Shown here in pieces: positions 25,595-35,718 of a DNA stretch of 64,000 nucleotides. Below the pieces are notes generated by a model. The model was not told the origin of the DNA. It worked only from the letters and a program-made list of their open reading frames with translations, and did no database searches. Every line of letters begins with the position of its first letter. Positions within the stretch are counted from its first letter, which is position 1. Both the position numbers and the translations under genes were made by a program. Source of the DNA: Isochrysis galbana (lineage: Eukaryota; Haptophyta; Isochrysidales; Isochrysidaceae); assembly GCA_018136815.1 (NCBI GenBank), contig CM030938.1:2648215-2712214 (forward strand), read 5' to 3'.

Positions 25595-26675
25595 TGTCGC
25601 ATTCGCGAATCGACGCTCGTTAGGCTTCTCTCTCCTCTTCGTTCGGTATTTATCGTTATAATTCTCTCGTTCTCGTTCTCGGTCAAAAACTTCGCGTGGA
25701 CGCCTAGGATCTAGGGTTGTGGAGCGCCCTCTCTCTTTCTCTCGAAGAGAAGGGAAGTTTCCCCACCTTTCTTCCTCCCAGGCGCCTCGCAAAAGGTTTA
25801 ATTCGCTATCTCCCCGCGTTTCTTTACCTGCTTCTGGGGGCAATCAGGTTTGGTTTGCCATCTCCCCTCGGAGATCGATTTAGGTTCGCTGCTTGGGTGA
25901 GGGAATCTTTCTCCTTGGTCCTTGGTTTGCCATCTCCACTTGGAGATTGATTTAGATTCGCTGCTTTGGTTTTGGGTTATCTTTCCCCTTGATGCAAGTT
26001 GCATGGAAGATGGAAGCCCTTGGTCCCGTTGGTTTTTGGTTTTCTCCTCCCTTGGTTGCTACTCGGGGTTGCTCGATAGAAACGTCTAGAAGGTCCACGC
26101 TCAACAGCAAGATTTCTTCGATTGCAAGGATACCTCGCTGCGATCTGTATCCAATGTGATCGCCGTGGTTGCGCGACATAACGTTCCTCTTCGACTTTCC
26201 GCCTTGGTGGGAAAATCCAAAGCGAAGACACGCTCCGACCGTCGCTGCGGATTCTCTCTCTCTCTCGCTCTCTCTCTCTCTGTCTCTCGCGACGTGTTTG
26301 AGTTACCGGCGATGTGGGGTCTCGGTTATTTCATGTTTTGCTTGGTTTGGGTGAATGATTCTAGTGTGTTCGTGAGTCGGTGTCGCAGCATCGTTGGATC
26401 CGACGTCTTGTCGTCAGTCGTCATCCGTCGCTCTCGCTCTCGTCGCTCTCGCTCTCGTAACACTCGTACCCTACAAACTCTCCTTGCCTCACCAGCCCCT
26501 GCCAACACAGCCCTCCTCTCACTCACCCTCGCCTCTCGCCTCTCGCTCGATGTCGCTCTCGCCGCCGTCCTCGCCCTCGCTCAAGCCCGCCTGCCCGCCT
26601 TCCTCTGCTGACGGGCCTCAGCCCGTCAGCGTCTCCGAAGTCGTCTCCTCCGCCGCGCCTGCCGCCGGTCTGCCT
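25595..26675 (+). mobile_element. LTR/leader copy of a second gypsy-like element, copy 1
   Basis: The sequence starts at TGTCGCATTCGCGAATCGAC and matches 30779-31556 in two blocks: 25595-25850 and about 26390-26650. The second block reads an alanine- and leucine-rich peptide and ends with a GACGGGCCTCAGCCCGTC palindrome. Because the 30779 copy runs straight into gypsy protease sequence, this is probably the LTR plus leader/gag start of a gypsy family. A TC microsatellite lies at 26252-26284. Confidence 0.6.
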
Positions 26676-27078
26676 CCTTCCTCATTGCCCTCAGGCCCTA
26701 TGGGCCATCCCAATTCGTCAAGAGACCAAAATCTGCAAACCTGGACTTGAGACCATGGGGAATCCGAATCTGTGTGTCTTGTGCGTCTGTGACAACACGG
26801 GGAACTGTTCAATTGCAATTGTGAGCGCGTACCTTACACGAATATTCATGCCTACAGCCTTCAGATGGGCAGGAATACAACAATGTGGAGACTTCCGCGT
26901 GGATTTGGCCAAGGAACGCTACCCCTACCTACCCGTCGATGTGGGCACTCATCGAGCCATACATGGGCCGTTGGTGCAAGGCAAAGCTCATGCTCGTCGG
27001 CGACCACTCTGACGAGTACGACAAGATCCTATACGACGAATTAGGATGGCCCATAGGGCCTGAGGGCAATGAGGAAGG
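26676..27078. repeat. 44-bp inverted repeats enclosing a captured segment
   Basis: Positions 26676-26719 and 27035-27078 are reverse complements with one mismatch (core CATTGCCCTCAGGCCCTATG). They enclose 315 bp that contain a CRAL-TRIO-like coding remnant and a segment similar to 55810-55930. The left arm abuts the gypsy leader copy. No target duplication was recognised. Confidence 0.7.
26885..27057 (+). pseudogene. CRAL-TRIO (Sec14-like) domain fragment
   Basis: The frame reads YPSMWALIEPYMGRWCKAKL then MLVGDHSDEYDKILYDELGW. This resembles the end of a Sec14-type lipid-binding domain, where a helix ending in a ..I.P.L...T..K...LG pattern is followed by an acidic L..YID...LP segment. A small TACCCCTACCTACCC duplication just upstream breaks the frame, and the reading runs into the inverted-repeat arm. 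It is a captured, inactive exon piece; the family call is tentative. Confidence 0.4.
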
Positions 27079-27084
27079 GCCCGT

Positions 27085-27215
27085 ACGAGTAAGGTCGGTG
27101 AGAGACAAGGGGACGTGCCGCAAGGCAGGTGGAGGGGGGACAAGGGAAGCGGGCGAGGCTACATAGGCGGTTAGCGGGGTCGCGCGCGCGGCGAGAATAT
27201 TAAGAAGTTTTATTT
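27085..27215. repeat. Dispersed repeat tail ending GCGAGAATATTAAGAAG
   Basis: The segment with GCCGCAAGGCAGGTG, GGGAAGCGGGCG and GCGCGCGCGGCGAGAATATT matches the tails at 39690-39850, 47330-47420 and 8500-8600. It is directly followed by the next repeat family. Confidence 0.55.
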
Positions 27216-27715
27216 TTTCACCACACTCCATCGGGGGGGTGCAAATCCCCCCCTCTCCCTCGTTCCATTCTCTTCCGCCCCGGTCCCTGCGGCGCGTCGC
27301 GCGTCGCCATGCGGCGCGCCACGGCCTGCTCTCAAAGGTCCTTCAGGGGCGCCCAAAGGCCAGCAGGGGCAGCTCATGGGGCAGTGGAGGCTGGGGCTCA
27401 GCCCTTGGCCCCCCCTGCCTCTCCCTCGCTCGCCTCGCTGGCCTTGGGTGCCGCCCTGAGTCCCCTGTCTGCCTGGCGACCAGGGATGGGGGGGGGGGGG
27501 GGGGAGTCAGTACGAGAGCTGGCCCATGCGGGCCTGGGAGTGCGGCTCGCGGCCCGCGCCCACTAGGGGTCTGGGCCAGAATGATGATTGCCCAGCCCCT
27601 GCCAGAGGGCAGGGGCTGAGGTTGAATGTACGGGCTTACCCCGGGGGGTGTCCGCGATGGAGAGAGGGGGGCGCGAGGCCCCCATTGACATTGACCCCCA
27701 CTTATAAAAGTAGGT
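27216..27715 (+). mobile_element. Dispersed repeat with CCCACTTATAAAAGTAGG edge, copy 1
   Basis: This is nearly the same sequence as 33136-33602 and the inverse of 57157-57645. It starts CACACTCCATCGGGG and ends GACCCCCACTTATAAAAGTAGGTTGA, whose CCCACTT/AAGTAGG arms can pair. It holds a long G run (27487-27505). In the other two copies the sequence just upstream encodes the tail of a DNA polymerase, so this is probably the 3' end of a larger element. Confidence 0.7.
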
Positions 27716-28234
27716 TGAGGACGAGGAGAAGGAGAAGGAGAAAAAGACGAAGAAGAGCTGAAGATTTAAGGCTGCCTTACCTGGCTACCTGCCTGGCGGG
27801 TTTATATGAAAATTGCGTTCTGAAAGCGCGCGCGGCGCAATGTGTTCACCGTAGATATTAAAAGTCAGCAATAGGGTCTATGAATATTGTTGTATAAATG
27901 ACTATGGCATATAGACTATGGACATTTGATGGCTCCATTCGATTGATGTCCCATAATTGACGGAACGACACCTCAAGTACTGTTGGTAGTAAGTTGCTTG
28001 TAAGACCTTGTGACGGCAGTATCTTGTATCTTGGGGCATGAGAGCACCCTGAGCTATATGTAATCTCACCTACTCATTTGCACTCTCCTTGCACAAAACC
28101 AAAGCAGAACAATTTCCTGGCACCTCAGCTCACCTTCGCCAACCCTACCTCCGCCTCCCTCTCCTTCGCTTTCCCTGCCCCCGCCTCCGTCTCGGTGGGA
28201 TGTTTTCGTTGCCGTTCGTTCTTCATACTTCTGC
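27716..28234. other. Intergenic region, no gene seen
   Basis: A GGAGAAGGAGAAGG purine tract (27720-27760) is followed by AT-richer sequence. I find no coding or structural signal. Confidence 0.4.
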
Positions 28235-30085
28235 CTAACCTTCGCCCACGCCTCTTGCCTCGCTCTCTCTTCTCAGCTCATTCAGGGACTCGACACCAAG
28301 TGATGATGGTTCCCTTTCCGCAATCAAAGCCGTCTCCTCAGTTCCATGTACACGTGTAGCCCCCCTACGAGCACTAGGAGAGCCCGTCGACTCTTGATCA
28401 CCTTTCGCCATTACAGCTGAAGCGTCCTCTTCACCTCGCATAGATTGTGGTTTCCTGATGCCTTCCAAAGGCGAGACCGTGCCTTTGCTTATGCCATCAC
28501 CCCGAGAAAGCTCCGAAGCTGCTAGCTCGTTGGATTGGTCAACGAGCTCGAATGGAGCCTCAACTTTTTGTGCGGGTTTCGACGATAAGATGGTATGGGA
28601 CGTATCCTTGTCACGTTTGGCCTCCACGGTAGCGGAAGAAGCCTTCAACCATTTTTCGTAGCGATTGACAGCGTCGGCGACCCCTGCGGCCACTACACGC
28701 TGTGCGAGCACAGCGCGTGCCTCGGCATTCTTTACGTCCTCCATAGCATTTGGAGTGGAGCTGGCGGGAGCAAATGACGTATCGATAGCGGGCGAATCAC
28801 TCGGACCATTCATCAAAGTTGATTCGTATCTAGCCTCTTCGGACGCACATGCAGCTTCATCGGGAATCGAGGAGGAACATTGCTGTTCTTCAACGTTACT
28901 AGACTGATCTCGTTGCCTAACCTCATCCAGGCTACCTTCAACGAGGCCCTCTCCTTCCGTCTGATCGACATCAACTGTCTCAGAGCCCTTTCCGCCCGTC
29001 GCCTTTATTTCCTCTACGAGAACACCGGCGTCAACAATCATGGGTTGGGAACGTGCGCGCACAGGTTTGGGTGGTCGTGCAGGCTCAGTCGAACCGAGCT
29101 CGCCGGCAGCAGCCGATTGGACTTCAGATGTCACGTGGGGCCCATCCTCGACATGGGGCCCATCCGCAGCCAACAAGTTGCGGCACTTGCTGCATAGGAT
29201 CTGCGGCTGTGCGGCTGTCGCCGTGGCGCGAAATTTCGCGGCGAGCGCATCCGCGCGTGACTTCGCGTGACGTCTGCGTTCGATCTCGAGTTCCTGCTTG
29301 ACACTCGCCAACTCGGTGCGAACCTCCCCTTCACGCTTGCGCATCTCAAGCCTAAACTCAATCCGCATTTGTTCGCGTCCTTCCTCGAGTCGGCGCTGCA
29401 GCTCGGACTCGTTCATGGCGATAGTTTGCTCTCCGTCTCCCCCCTTTACGGCGTGCGCCTGAGACAATAAGCGCATCAACTCTTGCTCCCGTTGTTGAGC
29501 AGCAGAGCGCTCGGCTGCAGCAAGTTCGACTAGTCGTGCGGCATTAGCGACTCCCTGCACGTTCTCTTGACGAAGTGCTTCCTTGTCTTTGAGCAGGTGG
29601 TCGACGCGGTCGTGGAGCTCGTCAACCAGCGTTTGTGCGTCTCGCTCTCGCTGAACAGCTGCAGCCAGCTCGGAACGCCGCGCTGCATCGGCTTCACCCA
29701 GGAGTCTGTTCTTCTCCTTGAGCGTCCGCAACGACTCCAGCAGACCCTGAACCACCTGCTCACTGTGCCGCACAAGCCCCGTGAGCATGCCCACTTCGTT
29801 ACCGCCCACAGTGGGCTTGCGCAATCTCGGTTCCCGAGTAGACACCGCCTCTGCGCCAGCCGCAAGGCTCTGCGGTGGCGGAGGCAGCTGCGGCTGGAGC
29901 TGCGGCCGCTCTGCAGCCTGTTCGCTCGGCGGCAACGCCCATGCGCACAGCGCAGTTGTTCTTCTAGAGGCGACCGCCGCTTGGTGGCGCCGCTCGCTCA
30001 TGCTGACGCCCGCAGAGTCGCGGCATGGCGTGAGGCGGAAGCCTCCGGTGTTTGGCCTCCCTCGACCGATGGAGGGGTTATACAT
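28235..30085 (-). CDS. Hypothetical coiled-coil protein
   Basis: The protein of 616 residues starts at the ATG at 30085. After a low-complexity N-terminus, residues of about 100-280 form a long coiled coil (for example LVRHSEQVVQGLLESLRTLK, AAVQRERDAQTLVDEL, RRLEEGREQMRIEFRLEMRK). A single CSKCRNLL pair of cysteines follows near residue 295. The C-terminal half is acidic, serine-rich and apparently disordered, with repeated EEA/EVR segments. No catalytic domain is visible. A cytoskeletal, centrosomal or tethering role would fit the architecture but is not shown. The continuous frame and codon use support a real gene. Confidence 0.7.
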   Translation of the reverse strand: MYNPSIGRGRPNTGGFRLTPCRDSAGVSMSERRHQAAVASRRTTALCAWALPPSEQAAERPQLQPQLPPPPQSLAAGAEAVSTREPRLRKPTVGGNEVGMLTGLVRHSEQVVQGLLESLRTLKEKNRLLGEADAARRSELAAAVQRERDAQTLVDELHDRVDHLLKDKEALRQENVQGVANAARLVELAAAERSAAQQREQELMRLLSQAHAVKGGDGEQTIAMNESELQRRLEEGREQMRIEFRLEMRKREGEVRTELASVKQELEIERRRHAKSRADALAAKFRATATAAQPQILCSKCRNLLAADGPHVEDGPHVTSEVQSAAAGELGSTEPARPPKPVRARSQPMIVDAGVLVEEIKATGGKGSETVDVDQTEGEGLVEGSLDEVRQRDQSSNVEEQQCSSSIPDEAACASEEARYESTLMNGPSDSPAIDTSFAPASSTPNAMEDVKNAEARAVLAQRVVAAGVADAVNRYEKWLKASSATVEAKRDKDTSHTILSSKPAQKVEAPFELVDQSNELAASELSRGDGISKGTVSPLEGIRKPQSMRGEEDASAVMAKGDQESTGSPSARRGATRVHGTEETALIAEREPSSLGVESLNELRRESEARGVGEG

Positions 30086-30415
30086 GAAAGGCTTCTGTCT
30101 CGAGGGAGGGCGCCCTGCTCGTTCGTCGCCTCTCGCTCAACTTCCCGTTCGAACTTCATGTGAAGGAAAGTCATCTGTACTTGCGCCGGCGCTGCCCCCT
30201 CCCCCGGTGATCATGTTAATTATTTCTCACATTCGCACTCGCTCGAGTCTAGCTTCTATCCCGGATGGGTGTATTTGCCTATAGGTATAGGATAATCTTA
30301 AATCTTCCTAAGGCACACGCACAGCCTAATAATGGGTGGGTCGGGTAGGGAGAGCGAAAGCCGAGAGAGAAGTCTAGACCCCTGGCGCGGTGTGAATGGA
30401 GGTTACTGTGAAACC
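30086..30415. other. Upstream region of the coiled-coil gene
   Basis: No gene. A short repeated TATAGGTATAGG is seen at 30278-30290. Promoter elements cannot be assigned. Confidence 0.35.
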
Positions 30416-30612
30416 TCACCTTCGCACTCCTAACATGCGCGCACCCCAAATAGAACAGTTAAAAAACAGCCCCATAGGCAGCGATTATGACACAATTATG
30501 GGAGGCGACTTTAACTGCGTCGAAGACGTGGAAAAAGACACCAGGAGAGCGGGAGACCAAGAAGGATATAATAACGCACACGGACCCAGACTACGGGCAG
30601 CCATAAACAACT
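30416..30612 (+). pseudogene. LINE endonuclease-domain fragment
   Basis: The frame reads SDYDTIMGGDFNCVEDVEKD and then TRRAGDQEGYNNAHG. The GGDFN motif with following acidic residues is typical of the apurinic-like endonuclease of non-LTR retrotransposons. The open frame ends at 30614, where a palindrome-edged repeat begins. It is a short remnant without reverse transcriptase. Confidence 0.7.
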
Positions 30613-30778
30613 AAGGTTATACTTGGTTGACCCATGGGGGGGCACGAGCCCCCCCCTCTCTCCACTCCTCCCCTGCCATGGGGGAGGAACCACCCATCCT
30701 CGTGGCACGCCTGATGGCTTGCCAGGAGGCCACTGCCCTACTGACCCACTCCCTTCCCCACAAGCTCGCCCCATTCGC
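30613..30778 (+). mobile_element. Fragment of the palindrome-edged 0.75-kb repeat
   Basis: The sequence from CTAAGGTTATACTTGGTTGA through GGGGCACGAGCCCCCCC and the CCATGGGGGAGGAACCACCC block matches 61750-61915. It stops at CCCCATTCG, where the TGTCGCATTC LTR-like sequence starts. Confidence 0.75.
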
Positions 30779-31556
30779 TGTCGCATTCGCGAATCGACAC
30801 TCGTTAGGCTTCTCTTCGTCGTTCGGCAATTATCGTTATAATTCTCTGCTTTCTCTCGTTCTCGGTCAAAAGCTTCGCTTGGATGCATGGGATCGTGGGT
30901 TGTGGAGCGCCCTCTCTCTTTCTCTCGAAAGAGAAGGGAAGTTTCCCTACCTTTCTTCCTCCCAGGCGCCTCGCAAATAGGTTTAATTTGCTATCTCCCC
31001 TGCGTTTCTTTATCTGCTTCAGGGGGCAATTAGGTTTAATTTGCGACCTCTTCGTATCTCTCCCTGAGGCACATCGCACTCCTTTCGTCTTATTCGGTAG
31101 GTCTCTTGGAATCCTGCGCGGCAGGATTGCCCCTCGTTTCCGTTATGGTGCGATTCCCCTTCCAGACGGGATCGCCGACAGATCGCCTTCTGATCGTCGT
31201 CCGTCGTTGTCTGGCCGGAGTGTTTGGGTTTGATTTCAGTCGAGTTATGTGAGAAAGTCGTGGGGCGAGAGTCGGGGTGTTTTCCTGGGTGTCTCTGTCC
31301 GTCGTCCTGTCGTCAGTCGTCATTCGTCGCTCTCGCTCTCGTCGCTCTCGCTCTCGTAACACTCATACCCAACAACCTCGCCTCTCCTCACCAGCCCCTG
31401 CCATCACAGCCCTCCTCACACTCGCCCTCGCCTCTCGCCGCTCGCTCGATGCCGCTTTCGCCGCCGTCCTCGCCCTCGCTCAAGCCCGCCTGCCCGCCTT
31501 CCTCTGCTGACGGGCCTCAGCCCGTCAGCACCTCCGAACTCGTCTCCTCCGCCGCA
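30779..31556 (+). mobile_element. LTR/leader copy of a gypsy-like element, copy 2
   Basis: It begins TGTCGCATTCGCGAATCGAC and is collinear with 25595-26650 apart from a diverged centre. It ends at about 31556, where gypsy protease-region sequence begins without the intervening gag and methyltransferase regions, so an internal deletion links the two. Confidence 0.65.
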
Positions 31557-32738
31557 TGGTAATCCCCTCCATACCCGCGGCTACGCCACGTTGATCTTCT
31601 CTCTCTCCGGTGTCGAATTCCGGCACCGCTTCCTCGTTGTCGAAGGCGCGCCTATGCTTCTCCTGGGAAACGATTTCCTGGAAGCATACGCCGCTTGCAT
31701 CGAACTGTCGCCGGAAGCTGGGCGTGATGGCCGCTTGACCCTTATGGTCGACGATCGTCGCGTTCCGTCCCTCGTCTCCACTCGTCCTCGTCTCTCCTCT
31801 GCACCGCTTGTCGCCGTGATCTCCGCCGACTCACCACGGGCAGAGGAGTCGTCGCTCGTTCCTATCTCGGACAACGTTTCCTCCTGTCAGGCTCACGGCG
31901 AGTCGCCGCCGGCGATGCCGTCTTCGATTCCATTGCCGCCCCTCGATCCCGAGCTTAAGCCGCCCCCTCGTCTCGACTTCACTCGCAGTCCGCCTTTGTC
32001 TCCTTCTCGTTCGTCTGCCGCCGTTGATGTTGAGCCGCTCTTCGCAAACGGACGAGCATGTCGTCGCGTATTACGGTCGCCGCCTCACCGCCGCGGAGCG
32101 TCATTGGACCACGACCGAAGTGGAGCTTCTTGCTGCCCTGGAAAGCATTCGCACTTGGCGACCGTACCTTTGGGGCCGGCACTTCCGCCTCGTCATTGAT
32201 CACCAAGCTCTTCGTTGGTTACACACCATGAAGGACACCGTCCAGGGTGGGCCGGCGTCGCGCCTGATGCGATGGGCGCTCAAGTTGTCCGAGTATCGCT
32301 TCACCGTCGAGCACAAGCCGGGCGCTAATCACAAAGACGCGGATGGCGTGTCACGCTTGGTGGCGGCAGACGATGGGACGTCGGAGACGTCCGCTCCTAA
32401 GCAGGGGGGTGGGCAGCTGCTAGCCGCCGTCGTTCCTAGCTCTCGCTCCACCACGGCATCGGATGGGCAGTCGCCAGCCGTCGTTGCCTCTCGTTCTCGT
32501 ACCACCACGGCATCCAGTCTGCAAGCTGACGAACGATCGTCCAGGTTGTCCTCTACGACCAGGGATTCTATCAACCTCTCCTACCTCGACGTCGGTACAC
32601 CCAACGCCGAGGCGCTCAAGGAGGCACAGGCCGAGGACCCCGACTGCCACGACCTCATTCGCTTCCTCTCCTCGTCTCCCCACAACCCCGATCTCGATCA
32701 CCGTCGTTTGCGCTGGCTCAGTCGCGAATCTTCGCGAT
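31557..32738 (+). pseudogene. Internally deleted gypsy polyprotein relic
   Basis: This region matches the complete gypsy ORF in two separate pieces. Positions 31557-32045 correspond to about 14386-14880 (protease end and linker). Positions 32062-32738 correspond to about 16466-17145 (RNase H to the integrase linker). The reverse-transcriptase region between them is gone and the junction shifts the frame. Identity to the complete copy is high, so the loss is not ancient. The methyltransferase region is absent. Confidence 0.9.
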
Positions 32739-33004
32739 GCATGGCCAAGCGGATCGTCAATGAGGTGGCAGAGATCTTCGACGAGGTGGGACACCCCGTC
32801 CACATGACGGACACCGACAGCCTCCACGTGAGGAGCGATGCCATTCCTGAAGTCGAAAAGATCTACATGGAGCGCTACGCGAAAGAGCTCCAGGGCGATG
32901 GACTGGGCCAATTTAACTGCGATTTCGACAAGCTGAGGAACCTCTCGTCAAAGAAGAAGAACGGCCCTTACCAGCTCACGCCGCGAGCGGTTCTCGAGAA
33001 ATAA
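32739..33004 (+). pseudogene. Family-B DNA polymerase C-terminal fragment
   Basis: Directly after the gypsy relic and in the same frame, the sequence reads an ..AKRIVNEVAEIF.. helix, then HMTDTDSLHV, which carries the DTDS catalytic motif C of family-B DNA polymerases. YMERYAKELQGDGLGQFNCD follows; a GQF..DF segment at this spacing is typical of protein-primed polymerases of Polinton/Maverick-like elements and related viruses. The frame ends at an EK-stop at 33002-33004. The polymerase start, exonuclease and most of the palm are missing, so it is inactive. A related, more decayed tail lies at 57760-57835 on the minus strand. Confidence 0.75.
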
Positions 33005-33135
33005 GCAACTGCGCCCCGAGGATACCTGCCACAGGTGTATCCCAAGACGTCTTGAGCCGCTCCCTTCCCATCTCCCTCCTGTCGCCAGCCGCCCCCCTCC
33101 GCCCGTTTGCTAATGCAAACGGGTCTCATTTCTCA

Positions 33136-33602
33136 CCACACTCCATCGGGGGGGGTGCAAATCCCCCCCTCTCCCTCGTTCCATTCTCTTCCGCCCCAGT
33201 CCCTGCATGCGGCGCGCCACGGCCTGCTCTCAAAGGTCCTTCAGGGGCGCCCAGAGGGCCAGCAGGGGCAGCTCAGGGGGCAGTGGAGGTTGGGGCTCAG
33301 CCCCTGGCCCCCCCTGCCTCTCCCTCGCTCGCCTCGCTGGCCTTGGGTGCCGCCCTGAGTCCCCTGTCTGCCTGGCGACCAGGGATGGGGGGGGGGGTCA
33401 GTACGAGAGCTGGCCCATGCGGGCCTAGGAGTGCGGCTCGCGGCCCGCGCCCACTAGGGGTCTGGGCCAGAATGATGATTGCCCAGCCCCTGCCAGAGGG
33501 CAGGGGCTGAGGTTGAATGTACGGGCCCACCCCGGGGGGTGTCCGCGGTGGAGAGAGGGGGGCGCGAGGCCCCCATTGACCCCCACTTATAAAAGTAGGT
33601 TG
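33136..33602 (+). mobile_element. Dispersed repeat with CCCACTTATAAAAGTAGG edge, copy 2
   Basis: The sequence matches 27216-27715 and, in inverse orientation, 57157-57645. Together with 33005-33135 (leader with GTTTGCTAATGCAAACGGG) it continues directly from the DNA polymerase fragment. The 57157-58094 copy has the same order, so polymerase tail and repeat belong to one element. Confidence 0.8.
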
Positions 33603-34082
33603 ACGCAGCCAGACTTCAAGAAAAAACCCAGCGAAGCCTCCCCAGAGACTCCAAAAAATGGCATCATATATCATATCCAACAGGCCTGCCCCAAAGCCGC
33701 ACTCCGAACCAGGCTCTTGGTAGTGCACCAGAGTCGGACCCCGGAAACCGAAGACAAAGGAACGAAGGGGGGAAAGGGAGGAGGTGGAGAGAGGGGATGT
33801 AAGGGCGGTGTCGTGTCAGTGGCAGGGTAACCTAGGACTTGTAGGCGTGTAGCCCGGAATCTTCAGATGTTTTTTTTTAGATACAAATGGACGTCAAACA
33901 CGCGATAGTCGCGGCGATAGTGCGATTATGAATTATGAATATGGCAACCGCGTAGCTTGTCTTAGTAGTCAACAGTCAACCTCTTCAAGCGAGAAGCGAG
34001 AAGCGAGAATCATCAGGTTCTAGAGACGGTGAAACTCATCGGCCACGTCAAACAAAGGGCGCATTGGCAATCTTGGCCTTGA
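33603..34082. repeat. Repeat-rich intergenic region
   Basis: Positions 33748-33880 (GACAAAGGAACGAAGG to GGAATCTTCAGATGTTTTTT) match 39935-40055. The remainder, 33900-34070, includes the short direct repeat GAGAAGCGA and has no gene. Confidence 0.5.
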
Positions 34083-34544
34083 CTAGGCCTAGGTAGAAAT
34101 ATGTAGTTTTTCTTGCCCAAATATGTAGTAAAAATATGTCGAAATATGTAGGAAATCCGCCCAAATATGTAGAAAATATGTAGTGAAACAATTAAACAAT
34201 GTGCGGTCCCGCTCTCGCTCTCCCTCTCCCTCTCCCTCTCCCTCTCCCTCGCCGCTCGCTCTCTCTCGCTCTCGCTCTCGCTCTCTCGCTCTCCCTCTCC
34301 CTCTCCCTCTCTTTCGCTCCCCCTCTCGCCCCGCGCGCTCTCGCGAACTCCCACTTGCGCCCCCCCCCCCCCGGCGTAACGTCCATAGTTAGTATGTAAA
34401 CCCCCTCCGTACGCCATGTACGCGCCCAAATATGCAGTAAATATGTGAACCATGCACAAATATGTGATCGATATGTAATCCGGAAATTTTGACCCAAATA
34501 TGTAGTTCAATATGTCACATATTTCTACCTAGGCCTAGCCTTGA
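34077..34544. mobile_element. Short terminal-inverted-repeat element (MITE-like)
   Basis: CTAGGCCTAGGTAGAAATAT starts at 34083 and its exact reverse complement ends at 34538, giving perfect terminal inverted repeats of at least 21 bp. CCTTGA flanks both sides (34077-34082 and 34539-34544), a 6-bp target duplication. The 456-bp interior has AAATATGTAG-type subterminal repeats near both ends and a CT-rich core (34205-34340). It encodes nothing, so it must have been moved by a transposase supplied elsewhere. Confidence 0.88.
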
Positions 34545-35163
34545 CGCTATCCCGTTCGATCGGTAGCACGTTCGCTTTGATGAAAGCGAGGAGCTCAAGC
34601 GCATAAACGTGCTAACATTTGCCACCACACGCATCTCTTCTACGGCGTCCTCGAAGCGGTCCCATTCGACGCCTTCGGTTTCTGCCTCATAGCTCATAGC
34701 TCATAGCTCATAGCCCATCGTCCATCGTGCTGCAGACGTGCATATCATGGCGGTGTATCCCTGTGGGCGGGCATCTCGATATCAACGGACGGATGTCGAA
34801 CAAGCGTGTAAATAGTGTCGACCGTCGACCGTCGACCGCAGCAGCCTCACGGGGGGCGAAGGAGAGGTGAGTCGCGGCGTCGCGCTTCATCGCAACCAAG
34901 TATAAACTTAGTAACCTTGCTTAAAATAAATACTACAGTAGTAGTAAAAATTTTATCCTGGACGGACGCCATCGGAGGCGATAGCGACGAGTCGACTGAA
35001 CTGTCGCTGGCGCCCTCGCCGCCAACCCAGCTGTCATACTGGCCTTCTCACCTCCGCACCCGCTGCTCACAGCCGACGCCCTCGCGACTGTCCTCCTCCA
35101 CGCCCGCCCGCATCTCGGCTCTCCCCCGTTCCGTCGCTCCGCTCGCCGCTCCCGCGCCCGCAG
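34545..35163. other. Upstream region of the CxxCxxCC gene
   Basis: It includes tandem CATAGCT copies (34688-34715), three GTCGACC copies (34815-34835) and an isolated palindrome-type repeat edge, CCAAGTATAAACTTAGT (34896-34913). A GC-rich leader precedes the start codon. No other gene is visible. Confidence 0.4.
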
Positions 35164-35718
35164 ATGGTGCGCCTGCTTGGCGGCAGTCCCGGCAAAGAGT
35201 GGTTCCGCGAAGGGCTCAATTTTGGCTGCACTGAGTGTGGCCGCTGCTGCCAGATGGATGGGGACGTTTGGCTGGCTCCAGAAGAGGTCAGCGTGCTCTC
35301 GGCCCATTTGAAGCTCGAAGAAGCCGAATTTCGTGAGAGGTACACGAGACGGCAGATCCGTGACTGGGCATGCTTGATGCAGTCCTCGAGCACACCTGGT
35401 CGTGGGTGCATCTTTCTCAACGAGACCACCAATCAGTGCGGAATATACGAATGCCGCCCCGTACAGTGCTCAACGTATCCGTGGTGGCCCAGTCTCTTGC
35501 GAAGTGAGGAAGACTGGTACGGTGAGGCTGTTGTTCCTGATAATCATCCGGATCCGGAAGCTCCTCGTTGGAGTTTGCAAGAAGGTGGATGCGAGGGGAT
35601 CCAACCTGATGCACCCTTGGTCGATGCACAGACCATACGCAAGAATAGAGATGCGGCCCGGCGACACTGGCGTCGCTTTCCTGGGTTCTTCATCAAGCGC
35701 GACACATGGTTTTTGTAA
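35164..35718 (+). CDS. YkgJ-type CxxCxxCC cysteine-cluster protein
   Basis: The 184-residue protein carries CTECGRCC at 22-29, then GCIFLNETTNQCGIYECRPV with C82, C92, C97 and C102, and STYPWW. This C-x2-C-x2-CC plus C..Y..RP..C..YPW pattern defines the YkgJ family (UPF0153), whose members are thought to bind a zinc ion or an iron-sulfur cluster; the biochemical role is not settled. The length matches simple family members. The ATG at 35164 is the first in frame, though the preceding CCCGCAG could also be a 3' splice site, so an upstream targeting exon is possible. No membrane segment is present. The frame is intact to TAA at 35718. Confidence 0.85.
   Translation: MVRLLGGSPGKEWFREGLNFGCTECGRCCQMDGDVWLAPEEVSVLSAHLKLEEAEFRERYTRRQIRDWACLMQSSSTPGRGCIFLNETTNQCGIYECRPVQCSTYPWWPSLLRSEEDWYGEAVVPDNHPDPEAPRWSLQEGGCEGIQPDAPLVDAQTIRKNRDAARRHWRRFPGFFIKRDTWFL

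Noticed and set aside
34815-35234. Upstream open frame as an alternative N-terminus of the YkgJ-type protein
   Set aside because: It is in a different frame and starts inside repeat sequence. The cysteine motif frame begins at 35164.
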